The notes: a model not told the origin generated them from the letters alone. A stretch of DNA of 64,000 nucleotides from Aeromicrobium sp. PE09-221 (GCF_002174305.1 NZ_MIJB01000005.1:62001-126000); one strand, 5' to 3'; shown: positions 24,672-33,758, numbered from the stretch's first letter. Translations and numbers: made by a program.

Positions 24672-25694
24672 GTGGACGTCTCTCTGCTGACCTGGATCGT
24701 CACGATCGCCGCGATCGCCGGCTTCTTCGTCTTCGACTTCTTTGCGCACGTGCGCACCCCACATGCCCCAACCCTCAAGGAATCCGGCTTCTGGTCGGCC
24801 TTCTATGTCGGCATCGCGGTGATCTTCGGCTTCCTGGTCATGTGGGTCTGGGGCGGCACCTACGGTGGTGAGTACTTCGCCGGCTATGTCACGGAGAAAG
24901 CGCTCAGCGTCGACAATCTCTTCGTCTTCGTCATCATCATGGCGAGCTTCTCGGTGCCCCGGGAGTATCAGCAGAAGGTGCTGCTGATCGGCATCGCGAT
25001 GGCGCTGGTGATGCGCGGCGCCTTCATCGCCCTGGGCGCCGCGGCGATCAATGCCTACGCCTGGGTCTTCTATCTGTTCGGCGCGTTCCTGATCTACACG
25101 GCCATCAAGCTCATCATCGATCACGTCAGGGATGATGACGATGAGGCCGGCGAGAGCCGGATCACGCGACTCGTCAAGCGCATCCTGCCGACCACCGACG
25201 AGTACCACGGCGACCGCCTCACCGTCCGCATCAATGGCAAGCGAATGGTCACGCCGATGCTGCTGACGCTGGTAGCGATCGGCTTCGCCGACCTGGTCTT
25301 CGCGGTCGACTCCATCCCAGCGATCTACGGCCTGACCCAGGAAGCGTATCTGGTGTTCACCGCCAACGCCTTCGCCCTGCTCGGCCTGCGTCAGCTGTTC
25401 TTCCTCATCGGCGGACTGCTCGACCGGCTCGTCTACCTCTCCTACGGATTGTCGCTCATCCTCGCCTTCATCGGCGTGAAGCTCGTGCTGCACGCTCTGC
25501 ACGAGAACACGCTGGGCTTCATCAACGACGGCGAGCATGTCGAGGTGCCCGAGGTCTCCACGGGGACGTCGCTCATCGTCATCATCGGCATCCTCGTCAT
25601 CACGACGGTCGCCAGCCTCCTCAAGACCGGCGGCAAGGCCCAGCCGTTGCCCACGGTCGAGGAGGCCCAGAAAGATCCCACTCACGAGGACTGA
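24672..25694 (+). CDS. TerC/Alx-family membrane protein (probable Mn2+ exporter)
   Basis: A 340-residue protein with about nine transmembrane helices. TerC hallmarks are VTEKALSVDNLFVFVIIMASFSVP (helix 3) and DLVFAVDSIPAIYGLTQEAYLVFTANAFALLGLRQLFFLIGGL, whose aspartates bind metal. Alx of E. coli and relatives export manganese and help metallate exported enzymes. The start is GTG 24672 (VDVSLLTWIVTI), preceded by GAAGGATT. The upstream yybP-ykoY riboswitch indicates induction by manganese. Confidence 0.92.
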   Translation: MDVSLLTWIVTIAAIAGFFVFDFFAHVRTPHAPTLKESGFWSAFYVGIAVIFGFLVMWVWGGTYGGEYFAGYVTEKALSVDNLFVFVIIMASFSVPREYQQKVLLIGIAMALVMRGAFIALGAAAINAYAWVFYLFGAFLIYTAIKLIIDHVRDDDDEAGESRITRLVKRILPTTDEYHGDRLTVRINGKRMVTPMLLTLVAIGFADLVFAVDSIPAIYGLTQEAYLVFTANAFALLGLRQLFFLIGGLLDRLVYLSYGLSLILAFIGVKLVLHALHENTLGFINDGEHVEVPEVSTGTSLIVIIGILVITTVASLLKTGGKAQPLPTVEEAQKDPTHED

Positions 25695-25859
25695 GCGCCG
25701 CGTGCCGCTCACGGCGGTGGTTGACGGTGCACCGCGATCTGGCGGCACGCGATGGCGGTGTGCCATCGACCATCCCGAGCGCCTCGATCGTTGACCAGTC
25801 ACCGAATACCGGCGGCGCCCCATCGCGGTGAGCGATCACCCACGGGGGCTCCCCGCACG

Positions 25860-26132
25860 TCAGCGACGTTGATAGATGTCGCGACGATGGCCGACCGCGA
25901 CGACCAGGACCCGCAGCACGCCATCGTCGATCTCGTAGACGACACGGAAATCACCGGTGCGGACGCGCCACTCACCCGAGCCGCCCGCGAGCTTCTTGGC
26001 GCCCGGCGGACGCGGTTCGGACACCAGCAGTTCCACGGCCGCCTGCACCCTACGCCGGGCCGGCGGATCGAGCTTGCGGAGCTGGCGCGCCGCAGCCGGA
26101 CTCACCTCGATGCGATAGCCCGCGGAGGTCAT
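25860..26132 (-). CDS. RelE/ParE-family toxin of a type II toxin-antitoxin pair
   Basis: A 90-residue basic protein with the RelE fold pattern: YRIEVSPAAARQLRKLDPPARRRV, KKLAGGSGEWRVRTGDFRVVYEI, and the C-terminal strand VLVVAVGHRRDIYQR. The conserved K, R and C-terminal R-x-x-Y residues resemble ribosome-dependent mRNA interferases of the RelE group. Its ATG overlaps the antitoxin stop (ATGA). The toxin would cleave mRNA on the ribosome when free of antitoxin. Confidence 0.9.
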   Translation of the reverse strand: MTSAGYRIEVSPAAARQLRKLDPPARRRVQAAVELLVSEPRPPGAKKLAGGSGEWRVRTGDFRVVYEIDDGVLRVLVVAVGHRRDIYQRR

Positions 26133-26395
26133 GTGAGACCGAGATCGGCCTTGACCTGTTCCCATGGAACCGGTGCCTCACCGGTCTCCGCCATCTCGGC
26201 CCGGGCGGCAGCCGCCGCCCGGATATCGGCCAGGTCCTCTGCCGCTTCGACCAGCCGCTCGAGCTCCTCGGCATCCATGACCGCGGCGACCCGACGCCCG
26301 CGGCGAGTCAGGAAGACCGGTTCGCGCCCGATGCGGGCCTCCTCGACGACATCGGCCAGACGCGCCCGGGCCTCGCTGATGGTCATCTCACTCAT
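26129..26395 (-). CDS. Phd/YefM-family antitoxin
   Basis: An 88-residue protein. The Phd/YefM DNA-binding N-terminus reads TISEARARLADVVEEARIGREPVFLTRRGRRVAAVMDAEELERLVEA. The C-terminal tail is charged and would wrap the toxin. It is the first gene of the pair and represses its own promoter, for which a palindrome with a TGTACA core is present upstream. TATGAT lies 6 nt before the ATG, so the operon is leaderless. Confidence 0.9.
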   Translation of the reverse strand: MSEMTISEARARLADVVEEARIGREPVFLTRRGRRVAAVMDAEELERLVEAAEDLADIRAAAAARAEMAETGEAPVPWEQVKADLGLT

Positions 26396-26401
26396 AGCGC
26401 C

Positions 26402-26407
26402 ATCATA
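26402..26407 (-). promoter_or_regulatory. -10 element (TATGAT) of the toxin-antitoxin operon
   Basis: TATGAT-N6-ATG on the minus strand. The matching -35 position falls inside the palindrome at 26417-26436, so a bound antitoxin complex would block RNA polymerase. Confidence 0.6.
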
Positions 26408-26416
26408 GCCGAAGAA

Positions 26417-26436
26417 GCTGAAATGTACATTTCAGC
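26417..26436. promoter_or_regulatory. Perfect 20-bp palindrome, candidate autoregulatory operator of the TA pair
   Basis: GCTGAAATGTACATTTCAGC reads the same on both strands. Its TGTACA core is the hexamer bound by E. coli YefM-YoeB. It lies over the -35 of the antitoxin promoter and 2 bp past the nhaA stop, so it may also act as the nhaA terminator. Confidence 0.7.
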
Positions 26437-26438
26437 GC

Positions 26439-28277
26439 TCATAGCCGGCCGCGCAGGGAACGGTCGGCAGCGCGCTGTTGTTCGAGGACGGCGATGAGGG
26501 TGCGCGCATCGTGCGAACCCCGGTGCCGCACGCCGTTGAGAAAGAAGGTCGGCGTGCCCGTCGCCCCGCTGGCATATGCGCTGACCTCATCGGTCCGGAC
26601 CCGGTCGCGGACCTGCGCATCGACGCAGTCCCGCGCGAACTGGTCGAGGTCGAGACCGAGCTGGTCGGCGTATCGCAGCAGGTCGTCACCCTCCAGATGG
26701 GCCTGGGAGCTGAACAGCAGGGAGTACATCTCCCAGAACTTGCCCTGGCGCCCGGCCGCCTCGGCGGCGATGGCCGCGTCGAGGGCGCGCGGGTGGACAT
26801 CCTCGAGGGGCAGGTGGCGCACGGCGAAGCAGAGATCATCGCCGAAGTGCGCCCGCAGGTCGTCACCCATGCCGGTGCTGCGCGCGCAGAAGGGGCATTC
26901 GAAGTCGAAGTACTCGACCACGACGACCGGCGCATGGGGATCGCCGTGGATGTGGTCGCGCCCGGGATCCAGGGGCGGCTCGAGCAACACCGGCAGGTCG
27001 GCGCTCTCCTCGCCCAGGTGGTTCCGCGCGACCCAGAATACGACCCAGCCGACCGCCCAGGAGAGTCCCATCGCGATCAGCACGCCGATCACGGCGAACC
27101 TCGCGGTCTCACCCTCGAAAGCCAGCGACACGATCAGCAGCGACATCGTGAAGCCGATACCCGAGAGGGCCGCCCCTCCCGCGACGCTGCCGGGTCCGAC
27201 CCCGTCCGGGAGCGTGCCGAGCCGCAGCCGGACGGCGGCCCACGCCCCGAGCGAGATGCCGAGGGTCTTGCCGACCACGAGGCCGGCGACGATGCCCCAG
27301 GTCACCGGGGAGCGTAGTGCCTCGCCGAGGACACCGCCGCGCAGGTCCACGCCGGCATTGGCGAGGGCGAAGATCGGCACGATCACGAGGGCGACCGGTG
27401 AGGCGATGACGGTGTGCAGCCGCTCGTTGACCGAGATGGAGCGTGCCAGGCCCGCTTGAGCCACCCGCGCCACCCGCGCTTGCGGCGACTGCCAGTAGTC
27501 GCGGAAGAGGTACTTGGCGCGGATGACGTCCTCGCGCTCCGGTGCCGCCGCGGGGACGAGCAGACCGGCAGCCATGCCGGCGAGCGAGGGATGGATGCCT
27601 GAGAGCAGGGTGGCCGCCCACAGCACGACGATCACGACGACATAGGGGCTGCTGCGCCACTGCCGCGACCTGCCGAGCAGCCACAGCAGACCGAGGCATC
27701 CGAAGGCGATGAGGAGCGGCGTGACGGAGAGGTCATCGGTGTAGAAGATGCCGATGACCGACACGGCGAGGAAGTCGTCGACGACCGTGAGCGCGAGGAG
27801 GAAGACCCGCAGCTGGCTCGACATCGCGGGCCCGACGAGTGCGAGAGCCCCGAGCAGGAAGGCGGTGTCGGTGCCGACGACCGCACCCCAGCCCTGGGCC
27901 GCCTCGCGTCCGGCGATCGCCAGGTAGAGCAATGCCGGCAGCACCACGCCGCACAGCCCCGCGACAAGGGGCACGACGGCACGACGGCGGTCACGCAGCG
28001 ACCCGACCGCGAACTCCTGGCGCACCTCCAGGCCGATGAGGAAGAAGAAGACCACCATGAGGCCGTCGTTGACCCAGTGATGCAGGTCCATATCGATGAT
28101 GAAGTCACCGATCTCGACCATGATCGGGATCTCCAGCAGATGCTCGTAGCTGCCGGAGAACGGGGAATTGGCCCACACCAGGGCGAACAGCGCGACGCCG
28201 ACGAGCAGCAGGGCGCTCCCGGACTCGGTCTTCAGCCGTTCGATGACCCGTTGGACCGCCGCGTCGACCGCGCTCAT
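26439..28277 (-). CDS. nhaA: NhaA Na+/H+ antiporter fused to a DsbA-like thioredoxin domain
   Basis: A 612-residue protein. Residues 1-400 are NhaA with twelve helices, including FFFLIGLEVRQEFAVGSLRD, GTDTAFLLGALALVG and the ion-binding double aspartate in LTVVDDFLAVSVIGI. Residues about 415-610 form a DsbA-type thioredoxin domain with the CPFC active site in YFDFECPFCARSTG and the cis-proline loop ATGTPTFFLNGVRH. This fusion is known in Actinobacteria; the thioredoxin part may sense redox or serve as an oxidoreductase. The start is placed at ATG 28277 after GAGGGG; an in-frame start 39 codons upstream adds unconserved residues. Confidence 0.92.
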   Translation of the reverse strand: MSAVDAAVQRVIERLKTESGSALLLVGVALFALVWANSPFSGSYEHLLEIPIMVEIGDFIIDMDLHHWVNDGLMVVFFFLIGLEVRQEFAVGSLRDRRRAVVPLVAGLCGVVLPALLYLAIAGREAAQGWGAVVGTDTAFLLGALALVGPAMSSQLRVFLLALTVVDDFLAVSVIGIFYTDDLSVTPLLIAFGCLGLLWLLGRSRQWRSSPYVVVIVVLWAATLLSGIHPSLAGMAAGLLVPAAAPEREDVIRAKYLFRDYWQSPQARVARVAQAGLARSISVNERLHTVIASPVALVIVPIFALANAGVDLRGGVLGEALRSPVTWGIVAGLVVGKTLGISLGAWAAVRLRLGTLPDGVGPGSVAGGAALSGIGFTMSLLIVSLAFEGETARFAVIGVLIAMGLSWAVGWVVFWVARNHLGEESADLPVLLEPPLDPGRDHIHGDPHAPVVVVEYFDFECPFCARSTGMGDDLRAHFGDDLCFAVRHLPLEDVHPRALDAAIAAEAAGRQGKFWEMYSLLFSSQAHLEGDDLLRYADQLGLDLDQFARDCVDAQVRDRVRTDEVSAYASGATGTPTFFLNGVRHRGSHDARTLIAVLEQQRAADRSLRGRL

Positions 28278-28416
28278 ACCGCTCACCCCTCGGACAACTC
28301 CGCCGAGCGTCAACTTACTCCCGCCGGACGTGCGCGACGAGTGTGATGCTTGCGTCCCACGATCCCGCTCGGAGAGGATCGCCACGGCAGCCACGCCGAT
28401 TCACCGGGAGGGCCGG

Positions 28417-29235
28417 ATGCAGCACACGACCGCACGCGACATGACCTTCGAGGTGGAGCAAGGAGGTGACGGGCCACCGGTCGTACTCCTGCACGGCTTT
28501 CCCGAGACGGCGGCCACCTGGCGCGCTGTCGCGGGAATGCTGCAAGAAGCGGGCTACCACACCTACGCGCCGAACCAGCGCGGCTACTCGCCGGGCGCAC
28601 GCCCCGAAGCGGTCGAGGCCTACGCCATGGACACGCTCGCCGACGATGTCCTCGCGCTCGCCGACGCCTGGGGCCTGGACCGCTTCCACGTCGTCGGTCA
28701 CGACTGGGGAGCGGCGGTGGCGTGGAAGCTCACCGCCTTGCATCCGGAACGGGTGGAGACCCTGACCGCGGTGTCGGTGCCCCATCTGGCCGCCTACGGC
28801 TGGGCCTTGGCGAATGACGCCGATCAGCAACGCCGTGCGTCCTATATCGGGTTGTTCCGCGACGGCCAGCGCGCCGAGGGGCTACTACTGGAGGACGACG
28901 CGCGACGGCTCATCGCGATGTTCGAGGGCCGTGTCCCGGACGACCTGGTCGAGGAGCACGTCTCAACGCTCCGCGAGCCGGGAGCACTGACCGCCGCGCT
29001 CAACTGGTACCGGGCCATGGGTCCGGAGACCGACCTGCCCGCGGTCCGTGTGCCGACCACCTACGTCTGGAGCACAGCCGACCAGGCTCTGGGTCGGGCC
29101 GGCGCGGAACGCTGCGGCGACCACGTCAACGCGGACTACCGCTTCGTCGAACTCGAGGGAGTCTCCCACTGGATACCCGAGGAGGCCCCCGGCGAGCTCG
29201 CCGAGATCATCGTCGCGCGGGCCTCGGGACAATGA
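28417..29235 (+). CDS. Epoxide hydrolase-like alpha/beta hydrolase
   Basis: A 272-residue enzyme with HGFPETAATW (oxyanion loop) and the nucleophile elbow VVGHDWGAAVAW, where aspartate replaces serine as in epoxide hydrolases and haloalkane dehalogenases. The catalytic histidine lies in EGVSHWIPEEAPGEL. Start ATG 28417 with GGGAGGG upstream. It probably hydrolyses an epoxide; HGFPE followed by W favours epoxide hydrolase over dehalogenase. It precedes the MOSC gene by 9 nt, suggesting one transcript. Confidence 0.87.
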   Translation: MQHTTARDMTFEVEQGGDGPPVVLLHGFPETAATWRAVAGMLQEAGYHTYAPNQRGYSPGARPEAVEAYAMDTLADDVLALADAWGLDRFHVVGHDWGAAVAWKLTALHPERVETLTAVSVPHLAAYGWALANDADQQRRASYIGLFRDGQRAEGLLLEDDARRLIAMFEGRVPDDLVEEHVSTLREPGALTAALNWYRAMGPETDLPAVRVPTTYVWSTADQALGRAGAERCGDHVNADYRFVELEGVSHWIPEEAPGELAEIIVARASGQ

Positions 29236-29244
29236 TGTTCCCGG

Positions 29245-29922
29245 GTGGCGGCGCTGCGCCGCTATCCGGTCAAGGCCATGGGCGGAGAGTCGTTGCGGAA
29301 AGTCGACCTCGACGATCGCGGACTGGTCGGCGACCGCTGGTTCGCGGTCACCGACGACGACGGGCGATTCGCGGCGCTGAAGAACACCCGACGCTTCAAG
29401 CGACGCGATCGCGTCGTCGACTACCGCGCGAGCACCACCGCGGACACTGTGGTGGTGGCGTGCGCCGAGGATCGCTGGAGGGTCGGTGATCCCGCACTCG
29501 ACGAACACCTGAGCACGCGACTCGGCACCCGAGTGCGGGTGACGGCGGAGGACACCGCGCCCCATCAGGACGGCGGAGCCGTATCGCTCATCGGATCGGC
29601 GACATTGCAGTGGTGTGCCGAGCGCTGGGGGCCCGCCGGGGATGCCCGCCGGCTGCGCGCCAATATCGTCGTCGAGACCAGTGTCCCCTTCGAGGAGGAG
29701 GACTGGGTAGGCTCGACCGTGCGCATCGGGACAGCGGCACTGCACATCGTGGAACGGGTACGGCGCTGCCGAGTGATCGATGTAGCCCAGGACGGCGTCG
29801 TCCCCCAGGCGTCCTGGCTGAAGGAGCTCGGGCGGGAACGCGACCTGCTCCTGGCCGTCTACGCCGATGTGACCGGGCGGGGAGTCATCGCCCTGGGCGA
29901 TCCCCCGCGGCCGGGGCGATGA
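29245..29922 (+). CDS. MOSC-domain protein
   Basis: A 225-residue protein with an N-terminal beta-barrel (LRRYPVKAMGGESLRKVDLDDRGLVGDRWFAV) and the MOSC core containing RRCRVIDVAQDGV, whose cysteine is the likely molybdenum-sulfur carrier residue. Proteins of this group (YcbX, mARC-like) reduce N-hydroxylated compounds or carry sulfur for molybdenum cofactor. No fused ferredoxin domain is present. The start is GTG 29245, with only a weak ribosome site (TCCCGG). Confidence 0.85.
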   Translation: MAALRRYPVKAMGGESLRKVDLDDRGLVGDRWFAVTDDDGRFAALKNTRRFKRRDRVVDYRASTTADTVVVACAEDRWRVGDPALDEHLSTRLGTRVRVTAEDTAPHQDGGAVSLIGSATLQWCAERWGPAGDARRLRANIVVETSVPFEEEDWVGSTVRIGTAALHIVERVRRCRVIDVAQDGVVPQASWLKELGRERDLLLAVYADVTGRGVIALGDPPRPGR

Positions 29923-29944
29923 TCCGAGCGACGAGGATCGGGGG

Positions 29945-31318
29945 ATGGACATGTCCAGCACTGGCGTGATCGAGGAACTGGCGCGGGAGCTTCCGGCGGG
30001 CACCGTCGTGACCGACACCGAGATCCTCACGTCCTATGCACGCGACCGTGAGTTGTGGGCACCGTCGGCCACACCGCTGGCGGTGGTGCGGCCGAGGAGC
30101 ACCGAACAGATCGGGGCCGTGATGCGGTGGGCGAGCCGCCACACGATCCCCGTCGTCCCGAGGGGCGCCGGCTCCGGTCTGGCCGGGGCGGCGAACGGGA
30201 TCGACGGCGGGATCGTGTTGTCGCTCGAGGCGATGGACCAGGTGCTCGCTGTCGACCCCGTGGACCGTTACGCGGTCGTCCAGCCGGGTGTGATCACCGC
30301 CGACCTCAAACACCTCGCCATGACCCACGGACTGCGGTATCCGCCCGATCCGGGGTCGGCCGAGTTCTGCACGATCGGCGGCAATGTCGCGACGAATGCG
30401 GGCGGATTGTGCTGCCTGAAGTACGGCGTCACCCGCGATTCCGTCATCGGGCTGGAAGTGGTCCTCGCCGATGGACGGGTCCTGCGTCTCGGCGGTCGCA
30501 CCGTGAAGGACGTGGCGGGGCTCGACCTCCTCGGCCTCTTCGTAGGGAGTGAAGGGATGCTGGGGGTCGTCACCGAGGTGACCGTGCGCCTACGTCCCGC
30601 CCCACGCGAGATCGCGACGCTGGTCGCGACCTTCGACGAGCTCTCAGGGGCCGGGCGTGCGGTGGCAGGAGTCCTGACCGAAGGTCGTCCGAGCATGTGC
30701 GAGCTGATGGACGCGCCCACCGTGCGTGCCGTGGAGGCGTATCGGCCCAGCGGCCTGGACACGGAGGCGGCGGCGCTCCTGCTGGTGCAGACCGATGACG
30801 GCGATGCCGAGGCGATCGAGCGCTGCGCGCGGGCCTGCGAGGAGGCCGGCGCCCGATTCGTGATGACGACACGGGACGATGCCGAGACCGAGCTTCTGAC
30901 GATGGCACGACGGACAGCCCTGGATGCCCTCGAGGCCGGTGGGCAGTGGCTGCTGGACGATGTGTGCGTCCCGCTCTCGTCGGTGCCGGATCTCGTCGCG
31001 GGGTGTCAGGAGATCGGGGCGCGTCACGCGGTGACGGTGGCGTGCTTCGGTCATATCGGCGACGGCAACATGCATCCCACCGTGGTCTTCGACCACGGTG
31101 ACACCGCTGCCGAGTCACGCGCGCGGCATGCGGCAGAGGAGATCGCTCGGCTCGGCCTGCGGCTCGGAGGCACGGTGACCGGGGAGCACGGGGTCGGCCT
31201 CGCCAAGCGCGATCTGATGGCCGAGCAGGTCGGTGCGGTCCATCTGGGGGTCCAGCGAGCGATCAAACACGCCCTCGACCCGGCGGGGATCCTCAACCCC
31301 GGCAAGTCCCTCGGCTGA
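29945..31318 (+). CDS. FAD-linked oxidase, GlcD/D-lactate dehydrogenase type
   Basis: A 457-residue flavoprotein. The FAD-binding PCMH domain shows VVPRGAGSGLAGAANG and GGNVATNAGGLCCLKYGVTRD. The C-terminal FAD-oxidase domain shows ACFGHIGDGNMHPTVVF, with the conserved His residues, and LGGTVTGEHGVGLAKRD near the end. It oxidises a 2-hydroxyacid (glycolate or D-lactate most likely) using FAD. No GlcE/GlcF partners are adjacent, so it may be a single-subunit D-2-hydroxyacid dehydrogenase. The ATG at 29945 or 29951 may be used. Confidence 0.88.
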   Translation: MDMSSTGVIEELARELPAGTVVTDTEILTSYARDRELWAPSATPLAVVRPRSTEQIGAVMRWASRHTIPVVPRGAGSGLAGAANGIDGGIVLSLEAMDQVLAVDPVDRYAVVQPGVITADLKHLAMTHGLRYPPDPGSAEFCTIGGNVATNAGGLCCLKYGVTRDSVIGLEVVLADGRVLRLGGRTVKDVAGLDLLGLFVGSEGMLGVVTEVTVRLRPAPREIATLVATFDELSGAGRAVAGVLTEGRPSMCELMDAPTVRAVEAYRPSGLDTEAAALLLVQTDDGDAEAIERCARACEEAGARFVMTTRDDAETELLTMARRTALDALEAGGQWLLDDVCVPLSSVPDLVAGCQEIGARHAVTVACFGHIGDGNMHPTVVFDHGDTAAESRARHAAEEIARLGLRLGGTVTGEHGVGLAKRDLMAEQVGAVHLGVQRAIKHALDPAGILNPGKSLG

Positions 31319-31336
31319 GCCAACCCGTCGCGCCGG

Positions 31337-31357
31337 CGTCGTTCGTCAGCGACGACG
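31337..31357. terminator. Small stem-loop between convergent genes
   Basis: CGTCGT (31337-31342) pairs with ACGACG (31352-31357) around a 9-nt loop in the 62-bp gap between the flavoprotein gene and the TetR gene. Weak. Confidence 0.35.
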
Positions 31358-31380
31358 TGGCGTTGACCAGCTACCGCTGC

Positions 31381-31959
31381 CTAGTGGTCAAGGGTCGCGA
31401 GGTGGTGGCGAAGGGCGACCCGGACCCCCTCGGCGTCCAACTCACCGTGTGGGGTGATCACATCGAGCGTCAGGCCGCCGACCAGGGCACTGAGCCGCGT
31501 CGCCTCAGCCTCATGTCCACCCACGCCCGCCGACGCGAGAGCGGCCGCCAGTGCCTCGTGCAGATCACGTCCCATCCGGGCGGTCGCCGCGGCGAGGATC
31601 GGCCGGGTGCGGGAGGCGACGATGAACTCGACCAGCACCACCGCCTCGGCGGCCCGCTCCTCGTCGACCGGCAGCACCTCCTCGACGAACAGCGCCAACC
31701 GCTCGGGCCAGTCAGCGCCGATGTCGTCGAGCCGATGTCGCTCCAGCCGCTCCCCCATCCGGCGGCCGATCTCCTCAGCCGTGGCACTCAGCAGATCCTC
31801 GCTGCCCTCGAAGTAGTGCCGCACGGAACCGACATTGAGACCCGCCTCGTCGGCCACCCGCCGCAAGGACAAGGCTGCGGCCCCGTCGCGAGCCACGAGG
31901 CGCAGGGCAGCGGTGACCACGTCCGCACGTCTGCGGGCCGCATCCAATCGAGCCGGCAT
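31381..31959 (-). CDS. TetR-family regulator following the ABC-F gene
   Basis: A 192-residue regulator with HTH ALSLRRVADEAGLNVGSVRHYFEGSEDLLSA and an alpha-helical ligand domain. It starts 1 nt after the ABC-F stop codon, so the two are cotranscribed. Cotranscription suggests it controls the ABC-F operon or responds to the same antibiotic. No operator could be assigned. Confidence 0.88.
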   Translation of the reverse strand: MPARLDAARRRADVVTAALRLVARDGAAALSLRRVADEAGLNVGSVRHYFEGSEDLLSATAEEIGRRMGERLERHRLDDIGADWPERLALFVEEVLPVDEERAAEAVVLVEFIVASRTRPILAAATARMGRDLHEALAAALASAGVGGHEAEATRLSALVGGLTLDVITPHGELDAEGVRVALRHHLATLDH

Positions 31960-31960
31960 C

Positions 31961-33616
31961 TCAAGCCGCCCAAACGGGCTCGTCGGCCTCGCGGACGACG
32001 CCCGCGTCGTCGATCACGAGGTAGCGGTCGAATTCCCGGGCGAACCAGCGGTCGTGCGTGACAGCGAGCACGGTGCCGTCGAAGGCCCGCAGCGCCTGCT
32101 GGAGCGCCTCGGCCGACAGCAGGTCGAGATTGTCGGTCGGCTCGTCGAGCAGCAGGAGGGTCGCGCCCCCCAGTTCCAGCAGCAGGATCTGGAAGCGAGC
32201 CTTCTGCCCGCCGGACAACGAGGTGAAGTCTTGCTCGGCGGAGCTGGCCAGTTCGTAGCGATCGAGAGCTCGCGAGGCGGTCTCTCGGTCCATGCCGTCG
32301 CGGTGCTCGTCCCCCCGATGGAGGATCTCGATCAGTGTTCGGCCGTCCAGGTCGGGGCGGCCCTGGGTCTGCGCGAACCAGCCGGGCCGCACCCGAGCCC
32401 CGAGGCGGGCGACGCCCGTGCAGTCGACCGACTCGATCGGCAGGTCGCCGACGGGCCGGTGTTGCACATCGGGCTCGGTGCCGCCGGCCGCAAGCAACCT
32501 CAGCAGATGGGACTTGCCCGTGCCATTGGGTCCGAGCACCGCGAGACGGTCGCCGTACCAGACCTCCAGGTCGAAGGGGTCGGTCAAGCCCATCAGCTCC
32601 AGATGCTCGCAGACGATCGCGCGCTTCCCGGTGCGGCCGCCCCGCAGTCGCATGTCGATGCGCTGCTCCCGCGGCCGCTCCTGCGGCGGGCCGGCCTGCT
32701 CGAAGCGGGCGAGCCGGGTTCGGGCGGCGCGGTAGCGCGAGGTCATGTCGGAGTTGTATGCGGCCTTCTGCTTGTACATCTGGACCAGCGCCTTGAGCTT
32801 CGCGTGCTCGTCATCCCAACGGCGCCGCAGTTCGTCGAGACGCTCGAAGCGTCGTTCGCGGGCCTCGTGATAGGTCGCGAATCCGCCCGGATGGGTCCAT
32901 GTCGTGTTGCCTGCGGCCCCCAGCTCGAGCGTGACGATGCTGTCGGCGGAACGCGCCAGCAGCTCACGGTCGTGGCTCACGAACAGCACGCTCTTGGGCG
33001 TGGCGCGCAGCTGCTCTTCCAACCAGTGCTTGCCCGCGACATCCAGGTAGTTGTCGGGCTCGTCGAGCAACAGCACCTCATGGGGACCGCGCAGCAGAGC
33101 CTCCAACACGAGGCGCTTCTGCTCACCGCCGGACAGCGTACGCACATCACGCTCCCGGCAGGTCTCGAAGGACTCGCCCAGTGCCGCGACCGTACAGGTG
33201 TCCCACAGCACCTCGGCCGCATAGCCCCCGGAATCGCCCCAGGCCGCGAGTGCCGAGGCGTACGACAGCTGAGCCGACTCGGTGGCGAGCTCAGTCATCC
33301 GTCGCTCGGCGGTGGAGAGCCGCTCGGCCGCCTCCCGCACAGAACGGGGGGCCACCGAGAGCAATACGTCCGCGATCGTCGCGGCGGACTCATCGATGAA
33401 CTGCCACATGATCCCGAGGCCGCCGGTCACCTGTACCGCACCGCCCGAAGCGTTGAGCGTTCCGGCGATGATGCGCAGCAACGACGTCTTCCCCACGCCA
33501 TTGGCTCCGATCAGGGCGACCGTGGAGCCCTCCGCGACACGGAAGGAGACATCGTCGAGCAGGACGCGTCCGTCCGGGAGCGCCAGTGAGCAGGCGGAGA
33601 CGTCGAGGTGGCCCAT
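31961..33616 (-). CDS. ABC-F family ATPase (ribosome-protection or translation factor type)
   Basis: A 551-residue soluble protein with two ABC cassettes and no membrane segments. Walker A motifs are GANGVGKTSLL near residue 38 and GPNGTGKSHLL near 350. Signatures are LSGGEQKRLVLEALL and LSGGQKARFQILLLELGG, with Walker B in LLLDEPDNYLDV and LLLDEPTDNLDL. The basic P-site tRNA interaction linker (YKQKAAYNSDMTSRYRAARTR) lies near 270. ABC-F proteins act on ribosomes; some displace macrolides, lincosamides or pleuromutilins, others are housekeeping. The adjoining TetR gene favours an inducible resistance role (inference). Confidence 0.88.
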   Translation of the reverse strand: MGHLDVSACSLALPDGRVLLDDVSFRVAEGSTVALIGANGVGKTSLLRIIAGTLNASGGAVQVTGGLGIMWQFIDESAATIADVLLSVAPRSVREAAERLSTAERRMTELATESAQLSYASALAAWGDSGGYAAEVLWDTCTVAALGESFETCRERDVRTLSGGEQKRLVLEALLRGPHEVLLLDEPDNYLDVAGKHWLEEQLRATPKSVLFVSHDRELLARSADSIVTLELGAAGNTTWTHPGGFATYHEARERRFERLDELRRRWDDEHAKLKALVQMYKQKAAYNSDMTSRYRAARTRLARFEQAGPPQERPREQRIDMRLRGGRTGKRAIVCEHLELMGLTDPFDLEVWYGDRLAVLGPNGTGKSHLLRLLAAGGTEPDVQHRPVGDLPIESVDCTGVARLGARVRPGWFAQTQGRPDLDGRTLIEILHRGDEHRDGMDRETASRALDRYELASSAEQDFTSLSGGQKARFQILLLELGGATLLLLDEPTDNLDLLSAEALQQALRAFDGTVLAVTHDRWFAREFDRYLVIDDAGVVREADEPVWAA

Positions 33617-33739
33617 GACCCCTGTTTATCACAGTCGGGATAAATGTCGGCGTGTGGCCGCATTGGTGAGGTGTCACAGCCAGGCGCCGCGCGAACTGTG
33701 CAGATCTGGGGTAGTGAGACCGATGTCACACAGGAAGGA

Positions 33740-33758
33740 TCGAGGGGATACCCCTCGA
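33740..33758. promoter_or_regulatory. Palindrome in the leader of the NCS2 permease gene
   Basis: TCGAGGGG and CCCCTCGA form perfect 8-bp arms around ATA, 3 nt before GGAAGGG, the ribosome-binding site. It may be a hairpin controlling translation or a protein operator. Its role is unknown. Confidence 0.45.
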
